Numbered from the stretch's first letter, positions 1 through 9,203 are shown. The stretch is DNA of 64,000 bases from Asanoa hainanensis (GCF_900188485.1 NZ_FZPH01000004.1:520189-584188); one strand, 5' to 3'. Numbers and translations: made by a program. Notes: generated by a model not told the origin, from the letters alone.

Positions 1-67
1 CGCCTCCAGCCTCGTGTCGACTACTCACGAGTCAAGCAGGTCATGGCCACGCCCGCAGGTCGAAGTC

Positions 68-96
68 GGCGGCGGCGACCCGGTCGGGCCGCCGCC
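68..96. terminator. GC-rich hairpin after the DUF4193 gene
   Basis: A GGCGGCGGCGACC arm faces a GGGCCGCCGCC arm across a short loop, just past the stop codon of the minus-strand DUF4193 gene. It has no T-tract, so it is a weak candidate for a Rho-independent stop or an RNA-stabilising hairpin. Confidence 0.35.
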
Positions 97-116
97 TCGG
101 TGTCATCGATCGCCGG

Positions 117-413
117 TCAGGCACATTCCCGGCAGATCAGATCGCCATTGCGCTCGAACGCGAGCTGGCTGCGGTGGTGGACAAGGAAACAGCGCGCACA
201 GCGGAACTCGTCCTGCTGCATCGGCAGCACCTTGACCGTCAGCTCCTCGTCGGCGAGGTCGGCGCCGGGCAGCTCGAAGCTCTCGGCCACTTCGGCCTCG
301 TCGACGTCAACAGCGCCCGACTGTGCGTCGGTCCGCCGGGCCTTGAGCTCTTCCAGGCTGTCCTCGCCGAGGTCGACCTCGTCGCGACGCGGGGCGTCGT
401 AGTCGGTGGCCAT
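117..413 (-). CDS. DUF4193 family small zinc-ribbon-like protein
   Basis: This 98-residue protein begins MATDYDAPRRDEVD, has an acidic middle, and ends with a CARC...CREC pair of CxxC motifs, as expected for a small zinc-binding ribbon. The layout matches the actinobacterial DUF4193 family, whose function is unknown. The internal ATG at 413 is preferred over one three codons upstream because family members begin MATDYD. It is divergent from the LytR_C gene, with about 390 bp between them. The identification rests on the N-terminus and the Cys pattern; no partner or reaction can be inferred. Confidence 0.85.
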   Translation of the reverse strand: MATDYDAPRRDEVDLGEDSLEELKARRTDAQSGAVDVDEAEVAESFELPGADLADEELTVKVLPMQQDEFRCARCFLVHHRSQLAFERNGDLICRECA

Positions 414-801
414 CGGTCTCACTCTCCCGTATCGATAAGTCGCCTAGGTGTAACGCCAGACGACGGTGTTTCGGTTCCCGGTCGGCCGCGAAACATTCGG
501 GCGCGGGCACGACGGGCGCCCGCGAGCGCGGTACCTTACCTGCCCCTGCGGGAGGCATGTATACCGCCCTCGTGGCCCACTAAGACGCTCTTTGGCCCGA
601 AGTTGTTCCCGATGTGACTCAGGCGACACGAAGATAGGTGTCCGACGCCGTGGATCACGTTCGGCGCGCCGGGGATGTCCCGGGTGTTTCCGCGCGCCGA
701 GCGGACAACCGTTAACCTCGGTCGCAGACCGGGTGACCGAGGCCACGCCAGACGGCATGCCAACCGTGCACCTCCGCCGTCACCTGCACGGGAGCCGAAC
801 T
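414..801. other. Intergenic region between divergent genes
   Basis: About 390 bp separates the DUF4193 and LytR_C starts. It must hold both promoters. A TATACA stretch near 560 on the minus strand could be a -10 element, but no good -35 accompanies it. I see no gene, RNA gene or repeat here. Confidence 0.4.
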
Positions 802-1332
802 ATGACCTTTGCGCGAGTGCGAGCGCTCGTTGTCGTGAGCGTGCTCGCGGTGCTGGCCGTGGCCTTTGTGGTCTACGCGCTGGTCGACGACTCGCAGAAG
901 GGCCGCACGCTCGCGGCCCAGTGCCCGGAGGGTTGGCCGGTCGTCGATCTGACACTCAAGAAGTCCGAAGACATCAAGATCAATGTCTTCAACGCGACCG
1001 ACGACGTGGGCCGGGCCGGATCGGTCGGCAGCGACTTCGCCAACCGGAAGTTCCAGGTGCTCAAGAAGGGCAACTCGAAGACCGCGGTCGACGGCGTGGC
1101 GGTGATCCGCTTTGGACCCCAGGCGGTCGCCAGCGCCCACGTGATCCGGGCCTACTTCCTCGACGAGGCCGACACCGAGTACGACCCGGCCCGCAAGGAC
1201 GACGTCGTCGACGTGATCATCGGCGACCAGTTCAAGCAGCTCGCCACCACGACCGAGGTCAACCAGTCGCTTGTGGAGCTGGCCTCGCAGGGCGAGCCCA
1301 AGCTGCCACCGCAGACCTGCCCGGCGCCCTGA
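802..1332 (+). CDS. Membrane-anchored LytR C-terminal domain protein
   Basis: This 176-residue protein has a short basic N-terminus and one hydrophobic segment (about residues 8-28), followed by an extracytoplasmic domain resembling the LytR_C fold (INVFNATDDVGRAG, then VIRFGP and DVVDVIIGDQF). LytR_C domains occur C-terminal to LytR-CpsA-Psr enzymes that attach glycopolymers to peptidoglycan, and also as stand-alone anchored proteins. No LCP catalytic domain is present here. The ATG at 802 puts the transmembrane segment at the N-terminus. The frame stays open upstream to 466, but that part looks non-coding. An envelope role is inferred from the domain only. Confidence 0.8.
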   Translation: MTFARVRALVVVSVLAVLAVAFVVYALVDDSQKGRTLAAQCPEGWPVVDLTLKKSEDIKINVFNATDDVGRAGSVGSDFANRKFQVLKKGNSKTAVDGVAVIRFGPQAVASAHVIRAYFLDEADTEYDPARKDDVVDVIIGDQFKQLATTTEVNQSLVELASQGEPKLPPQTCPAP

Positions 1333-1360
1333 CGGGCACCGGGCCGCCGCCGCGGGCTCC

Positions 1361-2170
1361 CTACGGGCCGCCCGCCGCGTCGAACTCGGAAAGCAGGTCG
1401 GCCAGCGGGCCGAAGATCGCCGGCGGTGCCGCGACGAGCATGTCGAGGCCCGCCGGTCGGCCGTCCAGGCCACCGACCACCAGCCCCGCCTCGGCGGCGA
1501 TCAGCCCGCCGGCCGCGTGGTCCCAGGGGTTGAGCCCCTTCTCGAAGTACGCGTCGACGCCGCCCTCGGCGGCCAGGCACAGGTCCAGCGAGGCCGCGCC
1601 GAACCGGCGGATGTCGCGTACGCGGGTGATCAGCCGGGTCAGCACCTCTGCCTGGTGGGCACGGCGTTTCGCGTCGTAGCCGAAGCCGGTGGCCACCAGC
1701 GCCTGCGCCAGGTCGGTCTGCGCCGAGGCGGCCAGCCGCTTCTTGCCGCGGAACGCGCCTCCGCCCAGCGTGGCGGTCCACTCGTCGCCCGTCGCGGCGT
1801 TGCGCACCACAGCGGCCACAGCCACCCCGTCCACCTCGGCGGCCAGCGAGACGGCGTACTGCGGCAGGCCGTAAAGGTAGTTGACCGTCCCGTCGATGGG
1901 GTCCACGACCCAGCGGACCCGGGCGTCGCCGTCGGTGCCCCCGTACTCCTCGCCCAGGACCGTGTCACCGGGCCGCAGCGCGCCGAGCGCGGCGACCACC
2001 TGGCGCTCCACCGCCCGGTCCGCGGCGGTGACCACGTCGGTGTCGGTCGACTTGGTCGTGACACCGGAGACGCCCTCCGCTCGCATGCTCCGGGCGGTGT
2101 CGGCCGCCTCCCGGGCAACCGTCACGGCGATGGCCAAAAGCCCTGCCGGATCTACCGTCGTGTCGGTCAT
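1361..2170 (-). CDS. Inositol monophosphatase family protein
   Basis: This 269-residue enzyme has the metal-dependent phosphatase signatures of the IMPase/FIG superfamily: GEEYGG (metal-binding Glu), DPIDGTVNY (second metal site) and NPWDHAAG near the C-terminus. Substrates in this superfamily include myo-inositol-1-phosphate, histidinol phosphate and fructose bisphosphate; the sequence alone does not decide which. The ATG at 2170 is preceded by AAGGGGGACCAA, a plausible ribosome-binding site. It is transcribed divergently from the principal sigma factor, an arrangement common in actinomycetes. Confidence 0.9.
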   Translation of the reverse strand: MTDTTVDPAGLLAIAVTVAREAADTARSMRAEGVSGVTTKSTDTDVVTAADRAVERQVVAALGALRPGDTVLGEEYGGTDGDARVRWVVDPIDGTVNYLYGLPQYAVSLAAEVDGVAVAAVVRNAATGDEWTATLGGGAFRGKKRLAASAQTDLAQALVATGFGYDAKRRAHQAEVLTRLITRVRDIRRFGAASLDLCLAAEGGVDAYFEKGLNPWDHAAGGLIAAEAGLVVGGLDGRPAGLDMLVAAPPAIFGPLADLLSEFDAAGGP

Positions 2171-2439
2171 TTGGTCCCCCTTCTCTCCGGTTACGATTTT
2201 GTCAAAGTCCATCGTTTGCTTTCCTCCGGCAGCCGCCACGAGCGGCCAGGCCGTCAAACGGCGTGCGCCGCGCGATGTTTCGCCGCCGACGGCGTTACAA
2301 TTCACGCCTGCCCACCTGTCACGAACTTCCCGCGCAGGCCGGTTCGTGGCTCGGGGGCCCACTACCTTTGAAACCTGGCCCACCGCATCGCTGGTTTTTT
2401 GCCAGCTATGCCCGCTCGATCGCCTCCGGAAGGTCATTC

Positions 2440-4011
2440 GTGACAGAGCCACGCCAAACCGGCGCAGACGTACGCTCGATCACCGAGATTTTGATCGCCC
2501 ACGCCCAGCGCGGAGGCGGCCACATCACGTCGGCGGAGGTCCAGCGCACGGTCGAGTCGGCCGATGTGACCCCGGCCCAGGCCAAGAAGATCATCCGCGC
2601 GATCGTCGATGCCGGCATCACCGTGGTGGTCGACGGCTCCGCGAGCACCCGGCGCAAGGTCACCGCGGCCCGCTCGACCACGCCGGCCTCGCGGGCGACC
2701 ACGGCGAAGGCCACCGCGGCCAAGAAGGCCGCTCCCCCCAAGCAGGCTCCGGCCGCCGACGAGGCCCCGGCCGCCAACGGCGCACCGGTGGCCGCGAAGC
2801 CCGCCGCCCCGGCCAAGACGACCCGCGCCAAGGCCGCCACCAAGGCGACCAAGGCACCGGCCAAGGCGGGCGAGGCGGGCGCCGCCGAGCCCGGTGAGGG
2901 CCCCGACGGCGAAGAGCTCGATGCCGAGGCACTCGCGGCCGAGATCGAGGACGTGGTGGTCGAGGAGCCGGCCGAGCTCGTCCGGGCGGCCGCAACCGAC
3001 GCGGCTTCGACCGCGACCGACAACGACTTCGAGTGGGACGACGAAGAGTCCGAGGCGCTCAAGCAGGCCCGCCGCGACGCGGAGCTGACCGCCTCCGCCG
3101 ACTCCGTCCGCGCCTACCTCAAGCAGATCGGCAAGGTCCCGCTGCTCAACGCCGAGCAGGAGGTCGAGCTCGCCAAGCGGATCGAGGCCGGCCTCTACGC
3201 CTCCGAGCAGCTGCGGGCCGCCGACGAGCGCGACGAGAAGCTCCCGATCCAGATGCACCGCGACCTGGGCTGGATCTCCCGCGACGGCGAGCGCGCCAAG
3301 AACCACCTGCTGGAGGCCAACCTGCGGCTGGTCGTCTCGCTGGCCAAGCGCTACACCGGCCGCGGCATGGCCTTCCTCGACCTCATCCAGGAAGGCAACC
3401 TGGGTCTGATCCGCGCGGTCGAGAAGTTCGACTACACCAAGGGCTACAAGTTCTCGACGTACGCGACGTGGTGGATCCGCCAGGCGATCACCCGGGCCAT
3501 GGCCGACCAGGCGCGCACCATCCGCATCCCGGTGCACATGGTCGAGGTCATCAACAAGCTCGGCCGCATCCAGCGTGAGCTCCTCCAGGACCTGGGCCGC
3601 GAGCCCACCCCCGAAGAGCTCGCCAAGGAAATGGACATCACGCCGGAGAAGGTCCTCGAGATCCAGCAGTACGCCCGGGAGCCGATCTCGCTCGACCAGA
3701 CCATCGGCGACGAGGGCGACAGCCAGCTCGGCGACTTCATCGAAGACTCCGAGGCGGTCGTGGCCGTCGACGCGGTCTCGTTCTCGCTGCTCCAGGACCA
3801 GCTCCAGCAGGTGCTGCAGACGCTCTCCGAGCGCGAGGCGGGCGTGGTCCGGTTGCGGTTCGGTCTCACCGATGGCCAGCCGCGCACGCTCGACGAGATC
3901 GGCCAGGTCTACGGCGTGACGCGCGAGCGGATCCGCCAGATCGAGTCCAAGACCATGTCGAAGCTGCGCCACCCGTCGCGCTCCCAGGTGCTGCGCGACT
4001 ACCTCGACTGA
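2440..4011 (+). CDS. sigA: Principal RNA polymerase sigma factor (RpoD/HrdB/SigA type)
   Basis: This 523-residue sigma-70 protein has an Ala/Lys/Pro-rich N-terminal extension (about residues 70-210) typical of actinobacterial principal sigmas. It continues with region 1.2 ([16 protein letters not shown], about residue 220), region 2 ([20 protein letters not shown] and the -10 reading helix [13 protein letters not shown]), region 3 ([13 protein letters not shown]) and region 4 with an HTH ending in [13 protein letters not shown]. The GTG at 2440 follows GGAAGG at a good distance; the longer upstream open frame lacks sigma homology. It directs housekeeping transcription. It closely resembles the second sigma at 20733 but has the long N-terminus. 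Confidence 0.97.
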   Translation: MTEPRQTGADVRSITEILIAHAQRGGGHITSAEVQRTVESADVTPAQAKKIIRAIVDAGITVVVDGSASTRRKVTAARSTTPASRATTAKATAAKKAAPPKQAPAADEAPAANGAPVAAKPAAPAKTTRAKAATKATKAPAKAGEAGAAEPGEGPDGEELDAEALAAEIEDVVVEEPAELVRAAATDAASTATDNDFEWDDEESEALKQARRDAELTASADSVRAYLKQIGKVPLLNAEQEVELAKRIEAGLYASEQLRAADERDEKLPIQMHRDLGWISRDGERAKNHLLEANLRLVVSLAKRYTGRGMAFLDLIQEGNLGLIRAVEKFDYTKGYKFSTYATWWIRQAITRAMADQARTIRIPVHMVEVINKLGRIQRELLQDLGREPTPEELAKEMDITPEKVLEIQQYAREPISLDQTIGDEGDSQLGDFIEDSEAVVAVDAVSFSLLQDQLQQVLQTLSEREAGVVRLRFGLTDGQPRTLDEIGQVYGVTRERIRQIESKTMSKLRHPSRSQVLRDYLD

Positions 4012-4021
4012 TCGGGTTTTA

Positions 4022-4378
4022 TTACGGTTCGGCGTCGATTGTTTTGTGCGGCGGCGCCGAACCATCCGGCATCGGCTGGGTCGGCAGGCTCGGCTGCGTT
4101 CCCTTTTCTTTATGGAAATGCCGGTACTTTTCCTTTGGCGGGCGGTCGTTGGCCAGAATCACGGCCAACCACGGGATCACCACGGCGCCGGCGCCACAGA
4201 GCACGAGCCAGAGCCAGAGCAGCGGCGGGCGGGTCGTGATGAGCACGGCGAAGACCACCACGCAGACGGCCCGGACCATCATCATCAGCACGTAGCGACG
4301 GGTCCTGCTACGCAACTGGTCGTCCTGGCTGCGCGCGGCGTCGGTGATCAGAACGGGTCGATCCGCCGGACGCTTCAC
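4022..4378 (-). CDS. DUF3099 family membrane protein
   Basis: This 118-residue protein begins with VLITDAARSQDDQLRSRTRR, has two hydrophobic segments (about residues 32-50 and 54-73), then a basic-acidic tail (HFHKEKG). The start, the double membrane span and the position just after the principal sigma gene match the actinobacterial DUF3099 family of unknown function. It converges on sigA with only about 10 bp between the two stops. The ATG at 4378 gives the full family N-terminus. Confidence 0.8.
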   Translation of the reverse strand: MKRPADRPVLITDAARSQDDQLRSRTRRYVLMMMVRAVCVVVFAVLITTRPPLLWLWLVLCGAGAVVIPWLAVILANDRPPKEKYRHFHKEKGTQPSLPTQPMPDGSAPPHKTIDAEP

Positions 4379-4439
4379 GTCTTCATCCTTTCACCAGGTG
4401 GCGGTGGGCACGACGGCGCGGTCCGTGTTACGTACGTGG

Positions 4440-4445
4440 TACTTT
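4440..4445 (+). promoter_or_regulatory. Candidate -10 element for a leaderless brnT-like transcript
   Basis: TACTTT fits the TANNNT pattern and ends six bases before the GTG start at 4452. That is the spacing typical of leaderless actinobacterial transcripts, and no ribosome-binding site is visible. A TACGTA-centred palindrome lies just upstream at about 4429-4434 and could be an autoregulatory operator. No clear -35 is present. Confidence 0.35.
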
Positions 4446-4451
4446 CCAGGT

Positions 4452-4736
4452 GTGGGCCGCCGGTACAGCTTCACCGACGACGCGTTGAGCAATCTCGCGG
4501 TCTACGACGTGACGCCCGGCGAGGTCTGGGAGGCCCTGCACGGTTCCCGGCGGGTCATCCGGCATCTCGGCGAGCTCACCGTGGTCTACGCCGTCAGCCG
4601 GCGCGGCCGGCGGCTCGTGGTCCTGCTCGCCGAGCCGGCCCACGACGACCACGACTTCGACATCCTCTCGGCGCGCGACATGAGCGACAGCGAAGTGAAA
4701 CGCTACGAAGAGGTGCTTCGCGGGTGGAGGCGATAG
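4452..4736 (+). CDS. BrnT-like toxin of a type II toxin-antitoxin pair
   Basis: This 94-residue protein resembles BrnT ribonuclease toxins: short beta-rich repeats (VIRHLGELTVVYAVSRRGRR), then a C-terminal signature FDILSARDMSDSEVKRYEE that parallels the BrnT pattern 'IISAR..s..E...YE'. BrnT is a RelE-like RNase that inhibits translation. The toxin-first order and tight coupling (2 bp) to the next gene also fit brnTA. The N-terminus differs from classical BrnT ('FEWD..K...N..KH'), so this is a divergent member. GTG 4452 was chosen because it starts the conserved GRRYSFTDDAL block. Confidence 0.6.
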   Translation: MGRRYSFTDDALSNLAVYDVTPGEVWEALHGSRRVIRHLGELTVVYAVSRRGRRLVVLLAEPAHDDHDFDILSARDMSDSEVKRYEEVLRGWRR

Positions 4737-4738
4737 CC

Positions 4739-5050
4739 GTGGACAGAGACCAGGCCATCAAGCGGTTCCACGAAGGCGGCGACGACTTCGCCGACCTGAT
4801 CAGCGAGGGCACGCCCGGTGACCTGCCGGTGCCCGACACCGAGCAACCGATGGTCAGCCGGTCGGTGCGGCTCCCGCTGCACACGTACGAGCGGGTCAGG
4901 GCCGCGGCCGACGCACGCGGCATCGGCGTCACCACGCTGATGCGCCAGTGGATCGAGGCCGGCCTGGCCGACCTCGACGACTCGGCGACGGTGTCGCTGG
5001 CCGACCTGCGCCGCGCGCTGGCCACCCTGCCCCGCACCGACGCCGCCTGA
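4739..5050 (+). CDS. BrnA-like antitoxin
   Basis: This 103-residue acidic protein begins VDRDQAIKRFHEGGDD. Its C-terminal half (SVRLPLHTYERVRAAADARG, then TTLMRQWIEAGL) looks like the ribbon-helix-helix DNA-binding module of BrnA/CopG antitoxins. It would neutralise the preceding toxin and repress their shared promoter. GTG 4739 sits eight bases after GGAGG and 2 bp after the toxin stop; an in-frame GTG at 4724 is possible but lacks a ribosome-binding site. It overlaps the next gene's start by 1 bp (TGATG), so the SDR is translationally coupled to the pair. Confidence 0.6.
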   Translation: MDRDQAIKRFHEGGDDFADLISEGTPGDLPVPDTEQPMVSRSVRLPLHTYERVRAAADARGIGVTTLMRQWIEAGLADLDDSATVSLADLRRALATLPRTDAA

Positions 5051-5709
5051 TGCGCGTCCTGCTCACTGGCACGACCGGGATGGTCGGCCAGGGGGTGCTG
5101 CGCGAGTGCCTGCTCGCCCCGGACGTGTCCGAAGTGGTCTCGCTGGGCCGCTCACCGCTGAACACCGAGCACCCGAAGCTGCGCTCGATCGTCGTGACCG
5201 ACCTGTTCGACCTCGACGGCGCCGCCGACGCGCTGGCCGACATCGACGCCTGCTTCTTCTGCCTCGGCGTGTCGTCGGTCGGGATGAGCGCCGAGACGTA
5301 CTTCCGCCTCACCCACGACCTGACCATGGCCGTCGCCGACGCACTGGCCGCGCACTCCCCCGACCCGACCTTCGTCTACGTCTCGGGCGCCGGCACCTCG
5401 GAGACGTCCCGGCAGCGCTGGGCCCAGGTCAAGGGCCGCACCGAGCGCGAGCTGATGGAACGCTTCCCGAAGGGCTACATGTTCCGGCCGGGCTTCATCG
5501 AGCCGCTGCACGGCATCCGCCCGTCGAGCCGGGGCTACCGGATCGCGCTCGCCGTGGGCGGCTTCCTGATCCCGCTCTACCGGCGCCTCGCACCGAACCA
5601 GGTCGTCACCACGGAAGACATGGGCCGGGCCATGCTCGCGGTGGCCCGCACGGGCGCCCCCAAACACATCCTGAACAACCCCGACATCGGCGCCCTGGCC
5701 CGCGCCTGA
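5050..5709 (+). CDS. NAD(P)-binding epimerase-like protein (atypical SDR)
   Basis: This 219-residue Rossmann protein starts MRVLLTGTTGMVGQGVL, giving the TGxxGxxG dinucleotide-binding motif. It continues with a VYVSGAG strand and a loosely conserved active-site area (RWAQVKGRTERELM, Lys without the preceding Tyr). It resembles the HTATIP2/YwnB-like atypical SDR group rather than classical dehydrogenases, so catalysis is uncertain. ATG 5050 overlaps the antitoxin stop by one base, suggesting co-transcription with the toxin-antitoxin pair. The substrate is unknown. Confidence 0.8.
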   Translation: MRVLLTGTTGMVGQGVLRECLLAPDVSEVVSLGRSPLNTEHPKLRSIVVTDLFDLDGAADALADIDACFFCLGVSSVGMSAETYFRLTHDLTMAVADALAAHSPDPTFVYVSGAGTSETSRQRWAQVKGRTERELMERFPKGYMFRPGFIEPLHGIRPSSRGYRIALAVGGFLIPLYRRLAPNQVVTTEDMGRAMLAVARTGAPKHILNNPDIGALARA

Positions 5710-6179
5710 CCACGAACCGGCCCCGCCCGCCCCAGGCGCCCTGTCGATGGGGCCACGGCGCTGCTCGCGGCTCGCCGGGCGACGCCCCCCGCCGCCGGGG
5801 ATCGCTCGGTCACGCGTCGCTTGCCCGCCCCGCCACCGCGGCGCGTCGCCGCGAGACACGCCGCCGGTTGGCAGATCTAGGAAATTCAGTGCTGCTGGCG
5901 CAGCAACGGATTTCCTAGATCTCGAGGGCGCCCAGCACCGGTCCATCCCGGACGACCGCCGCGAGACAACCACCACGCCGGTCGGCCCGCGCGAAACGCC
6001 GCCCGCCCAGAGCCCGGCAGCACAACCAGCCCAAGCCGAACAACAGCCGCCCCGGCGGACGCCGCGAAGCGGTGACTGCGGGGGCTGCCTCGTCGCCGAC
6101 GCACGAGGCCGCCTGACGACCGGACGACGACGGCGCGGTGCCGTGGACAGGGCCTCGCGTGCTGACGCACGGTTGTGGG
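5710..6179. other. Gap between convergent genes; holds one palindromic element
   Basis: About 470 bp with no recognisable protein on either strand. Long open frames here are Pro/Arg-rich and consistent with chance in GC-rich DNA. The only structured feature is the CTAG-ended double hairpin at 5873-5922. Confidence 0.5.
5873..5922. repeat. Palindromic REP-like element, copy 1
   Basis: The outer arms AGATCTAGGAAAT and ATTTCCTAGATCT are perfect 13-bp inverted repeats. Inside is a second stem, GTGCTGC...GCAGCAAC. The AT-rich arms stand out from the surrounding GC-rich DNA. A related element lies at 12656-12703. It could act as a bidirectional terminator between convergent genes or be a non-autonomous mobile palindrome. 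Confidence 0.6.
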
Positions 6180-7070
6180 TCAGGGACGGGCGCCTACGGC
6201 GATCACCGCGCGGGCGCCCGCAGCGGTCGCCGCCTTGAGACAAGCCGCTGGGTCGCCGCCGGCCAGGCGGGTGGCCAGCAGGCCCGCTGCGAACGCGTCT
6301 CCGGCTCCGGTCGGGTCAACCACCGCGGCCGCCACCGCCGCCGCTGTCGACACCGCGCCGTCCGGGTCGGCCCAGACCGCCCCGGCTGCGCCGAGTTTGA
6401 CCACCACAGCCGCGCCCAGGTCGGCGGCGAGGGTTCGCGCCTGGTCGGCGGGGGGCGCGTCGCCGCCGCCCGCCAGCATCGCCGCTTCGTCGGCGTTGGC
6501 CAGGAGCAGGTCGATGCCGCGTACCCAGGAGCGGAACGCCGGACCGCCGACCTGCCGCAGCGGGGCCGCGGACGCCGCGTCGACGCTGACCGTCAGTCCC
6601 AGCTCGCGGGCCGTCGCCAGGGCGCGCAGCCCGGCCGGGCGCGAGCGGTCGTCGAGCAGCGGGTAGCCCGACAGGTGCAGGTGCCCCACACCCGCCGCGG
6701 CGAGGGCCAGCGCCACCTCGTCCGGGTCGAGGAGCAGGTTGGCGCCGCGGTCGGTGACCATGGTTCGCCGGCCGCCCTCGGCCAGCACGATGACCGTGCC
6801 GGTCGGCGCGTCCGGGCGCGGCGGGAGCGGGCAGTCGACGCCGGCCGCGCGTAGCTCGGCCAGCCGGGCCGCGCCCGCCTCGTCGGCGCCTACGGTCGCC
6901 AGCAGCGTGACCGGCACGCCGTGCCACGCCAGCCAGGCCGCGGTGTTGGCCGCCTGGCCGCCGCCGGTGAGCCGGATCGCGGCCGCGGTGTCGGTGTCCG
7001 GCGCGGGCGGGCCGGCCAGCACCGCGACCACGTCGGTGACCAGATCACCTAGGACGGCGACGCGGGTCAT
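6180..7070 (-). CDS. psuK: PfkB-family pseudouridine kinase
   Basis: This 296-residue ribokinase-fold enzyme has a [16 protein letters not shown] substrate-binding region and the C-terminal PfkB signature [12 protein letters not shown] (catalytic Asp, anion hole). PfkB proteins phosphorylate many nucleosides and sugars. The assignment to pseudouridine comes from its four-base overlap (ATGA) with psuG immediately upstream on the same strand. Kinase and glycosidase together would turn pseudouridine into uracil and ribose 5-phosphate. ATG 7070 is the only sensible start. Confidence 0.85.
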   Translation of the reverse strand: MTRVAVLGDLVTDVVAVLAGPPAPDTDTAAAIRLTGGGQAANTAAWLAWHGVPVTLLATVGADEAGAARLAELRAAGVDCPLPPRPDAPTGTVIVLAEGGRRTMVTDRGANLLLDPDEVALALAAAGVGHLHLSGYPLLDDRSRPAGLRALATARELGLTVSVDAASAAPLRQVGGPAFRSWVRGIDLLLANADEAAMLAGGGDAPPADQARTLAADLGAAVVVKLGAAGAVWADPDGAVSTAAAVAAAVVDPTGAGDAFAAGLLATRLAGGDPAACLKAATAAGARAVIAVGARP

Positions 7071-7966
7071 GCGGCCGCGGCGGCGATCCGGGCGGCCAGG
7101 TCGGCGTTGCGCAGGATGATCCGGACGTTGACCTCCAGGCTGGCGCCGCCGGTGTGCTCGTGGAACCAGCCCAGCAGGAACGGCGTGACCGCCTTGCCGG
7201 TCACCCCCTGCTCCTCCAGCGCGGCCAACCCCTGCGCCAGCGTGCGGTCGTGCAGGGCCGGGTCGAGCTGCTCGTCGGCCGGCAGCGGGTTGGCCACCAC
7301 CAGCGCGCCGCGGTGCACGCCCTGGGCGGCCCGGGCGGTGACCGCGCGGGCGGCCTCCTCGGGCGAGTCCAGCGACCAGTCCACGGGGAAGCCGCTGTCG
7401 GTCAGGTAGAACCCCGGGAAGCGCAGGGTGCGGTAGCCGGCGACCGCTACGCCGAGGGTCTCCAGGCGCTCCAGCGTCGCGCCGACGTCGAGGATGGACT
7501 TGACCCCGGCACAGACCACGGCGATGGGGGTACGAGCCAGCGTGACCAGGTCGGCCGACTCGTCGTAGGGCGCGTCGCGGTGCACGCCGCCGAGCCCGCC
7601 GGTGGCGAACACCCGGATGCCGGCGGCCGCCGCCACCGCGCTGGTCGCGGCGACCGTGGTGGCGCCGTCGACGCCCTTCGCGGCGGCCACGGCCAGGTCC
7701 CGCGCCGACAGCTTGGCCACCCCGTCGGCCTCCGCGAGCCGGGTCAGCTGCTCGTCGTCGAGACCCACGTGCACGCGGCCGCCGAGCACCGCGATGGTCG
7801 CCGGGACCGCGCCGGCCGCCCGTACCGTGGCCTCGATCTCGCGGGCGACCTTGAGGTTCTCGGGGCGCGGCAGCCCGTGCGCGATGATCGTGCTCTCCAG
7901 CGCGACCACGGGGTTTCCGGTGGCGAGCGCTTCCGCCACTTCCGGCGCTAATACCAAGTCGTTCAC
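7067..7966 (-). CDS. psuG: Pseudouridine-5'-phosphate glycosidase
   Basis: This 299-residue protein shows the PsuG hallmarks: [17 protein letters not shown] near the N-terminus, [27 protein letters not shown] (part of the Mn/phosphate site), [15 protein letters not shown] (catalytic Lys) and the C-terminal GKAVTPFLL. It reversibly cleaves the C-C glycosidic bond of pseudouridine 5'-phosphate to uracil and ribose 5-phosphate. GTG 7966 ([10 protein letters not shown]) is preferred; the frame continues upstream without conserved sequence. It is the first gene of psuG-psuK and is divergent from the DUF3039 gene about 60 bp away. Confidence 0.92.
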   Translation of the reverse strand: MNDLVLAPEVAEALATGNPVVALESTIIAHGLPRPENLKVAREIEATVRAAGAVPATIAVLGGRVHVGLDDEQLTRLAEADGVAKLSARDLAVAAAKGVDGATTVAATSAVAAAAGIRVFATGGLGGVHRDAPYDESADLVTLARTPIAVVCAGVKSILDVGATLERLETLGVAVAGYRTLRFPGFYLTDSGFPVDWSLDSPEEAARAVTARAAQGVHRGALVVANPLPADEQLDPALHDRTLAQGLAALEEQGVTGKAVTPFLLGWFHEHTGGASLEVNVRIILRNADLAARIAAAAA

Positions 7967-8024
7967 GTTGTCACCGTACGGGTGGCCAGGTGCGGCAACC
8001 GCACCTACCTGGCAGACTTGATTG

Positions 8025-8300
8025 GTGACCAGTCCTAGCGTCCCCGACACCAGCGGCACGATTCTCGAGCGTCCGGTCGAGACGCCGTTCGAGCAGGGCG
8101 ACCACGAGCGGTTCTCGCACTACGCCGACCGCGACAAGATCACCGAGGCGATGGTCCTCGGCACCCCGGTCAAGGCGCTGTGCGGCAAGGTCTGGGTCCC
8201 CTCGCGCGACCCGAGCCGCTTCCCGGTCTGCCCCGAGTGCAAAGAGATCTTCGAAGACGACAACCGGTTCTACGACAAGGAGCCCAAGCCCGAGGGGTGA
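8025..8300 (+). CDS. DUF3039 family protein
   Basis: This 91-residue actinobacterial protein has the family core [18 protein letters not shown], then ALCGKVWVP and [11 protein letters not shown]. Its three Cys residues suggest metal binding. Function unknown; the family is widespread and usually near core genes. Start is GTG 8025, or TTG one codon earlier. The TRIC-type channel gene follows 14 bp downstream, so the two are probably co-transcribed. Confidence 0.85.
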   Translation: MTSPSVPDTSGTILERPVETPFEQGDHERFSHYADRDKITEAMVLGTPVKALCGKVWVPSRDPSRFPVCPECKEIFEDDNRFYDKEPKPEG

Positions 8301-8314
8301 TCTAGAGTTCGGCG

Positions 8315-8947
8315 GTGTCAGCCACCGCCGCACTCCTGTTCGCCGATCTCCTCGGTGTCGCTGTTTTCGCCGCATCCGGCGCATCCGCCGCAGTAGTCAA
8401 GCGACTGGACCTGTTCGGTGTGTGCTTTGTCGGGTTCGTAGCCGCTCTCGGTGGCGGCATCGTCCGTGACCTCGTAGTCGACCAGGCCCCACCCCTGGCC
8501 TTCGACGACTGGCGCTACGCGGTTGTGGCAGCTCTCACAGCGGTCGCGGTCTTCTTCTTCCACCCTCAACTGGCCCGGCTCCGCCGCGTCGTGGTCGTCC
8601 TCGACGCGGCCGGGCTGGCCCTGTTCACCGTCACGGGCACCCTGGTCGCGTTGCGCGCCGGGGTGCCGCCGGTCGGTGCGTGCCTCCTCGGCATGATCGC
8701 GGCCATCGGCGGCGGCGTCGCCCGGGACCTGCTGCTGGGCGAGATCCCGATCGTGCTGCGCCGCGAGATCTACGCGGTAGCGGCCTTGGCGGGCGCGGTC
8801 CTGGTGATGGCCCTGTACCGAGCGGACCAGACCGGCTGGCCCATGGTCGGCGCGGGTGTCCTGGTCTTCGCGATCCGCCTGGTAGCCCTACGCCGCAACT
8901 GGAACGCGACCCCAACCCCAGACGACCGCCCCAAACTCCCGGCCTAA
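8315..8947 (+). CDS. TRIC-type cation channel / UPF0126 membrane protein
   Basis: This 210-residue, highly hydrophobic protein has about seven membrane segments and two copies of the glycine-rich UPF0126 half (FVAALGGGIVRDLVVDQAPP and GMIAAIGGGVARDLLLGEIP). This internal duplication is the hallmark of bacterial trimeric intracellular cation channel homologues, which conduct monovalent cations. The charged residues after each GGG match the family. GTG 8315 lies 14 bp after DUF3039. No regulatory signal is visible. Confidence 0.88.
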   Translation: MSATAALLFADLLGVAVFAASGASAAVVKRLDLFGVCFVGFVAALGGGIVRDLVVDQAPPLAFDDWRYAVVAALTAVAVFFFHPQLARLRRVVVVLDAAGLALFTVTGTLVALRAGVPPVGACLLGMIAAIGGGVARDLLLGEIPIVLRREIYAVAALAGAVLVMALYRADQTGWPMVGAGVLVFAIRLVALRRNWNATPTPDDRPKLPA

Positions 8948-8969
8948 CCCGCCCCCACACCGACACCCC

Positions 8970-8989
8970 GTTAGTAAGCGCTCACTAAC
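8970..8989. promoter_or_regulatory. TetR-type operator-like palindrome
   Basis: GTTAGTAAGCGCTCACTAAC is a near-perfect dyad, differing from its own complement at one symmetric pair. It looks like classic TetR/AcrR-family operators. It begins a run of six related 26-bp units. No TetR gene lies in the window, and the nearest downstream gene (helicase, 9488) is 500 bp away. Confidence 0.45.
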
Positions 8990-9124
8990 CCAGGGGTGGT
9001 GAGCGCTTACCAACCGCCCGGGTGGAGCGCTCGCTAACCGCGCGGGTGGTGAGCGCTTGCTAACGCCCCGGGTAGTGCGTGCTCACTAACCGCCTGGGTG
9101 GTGAGCGCTTACTAACCGCCTGGG
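8971..9124. repeat. Six tandem ~26-bp repeats of operator-like half-sites
   Basis: Units begin at about 8971, 8997, 9023 (24 bp), 9047, 9073 and 9099. Each contains a version of GAGCGCTNACTAAC followed by a CCGCCTGGG-like linker. The first unit is a full palindrome; later ones are degenerate. The array lies after the TRIC-type gene with no gene in it. Confidence 0.8.
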
Positions 9125-9203
9125 GCTCCCGGAGGAGCCAACCCATCGGCGCGGCGGAGGAGCGCGTTGCGGCCCAACGGTCTTGATCGTTGCCGCAGCC
9201 ATC

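Noticed and set aside
2434..4065. Minus-strand open frame of 543 codons opposite sigA
   Set aside because: A Gly/Leu/Arg-rich translation typical of GC-rich antisense; the sigma factor on the plus strand is certain.
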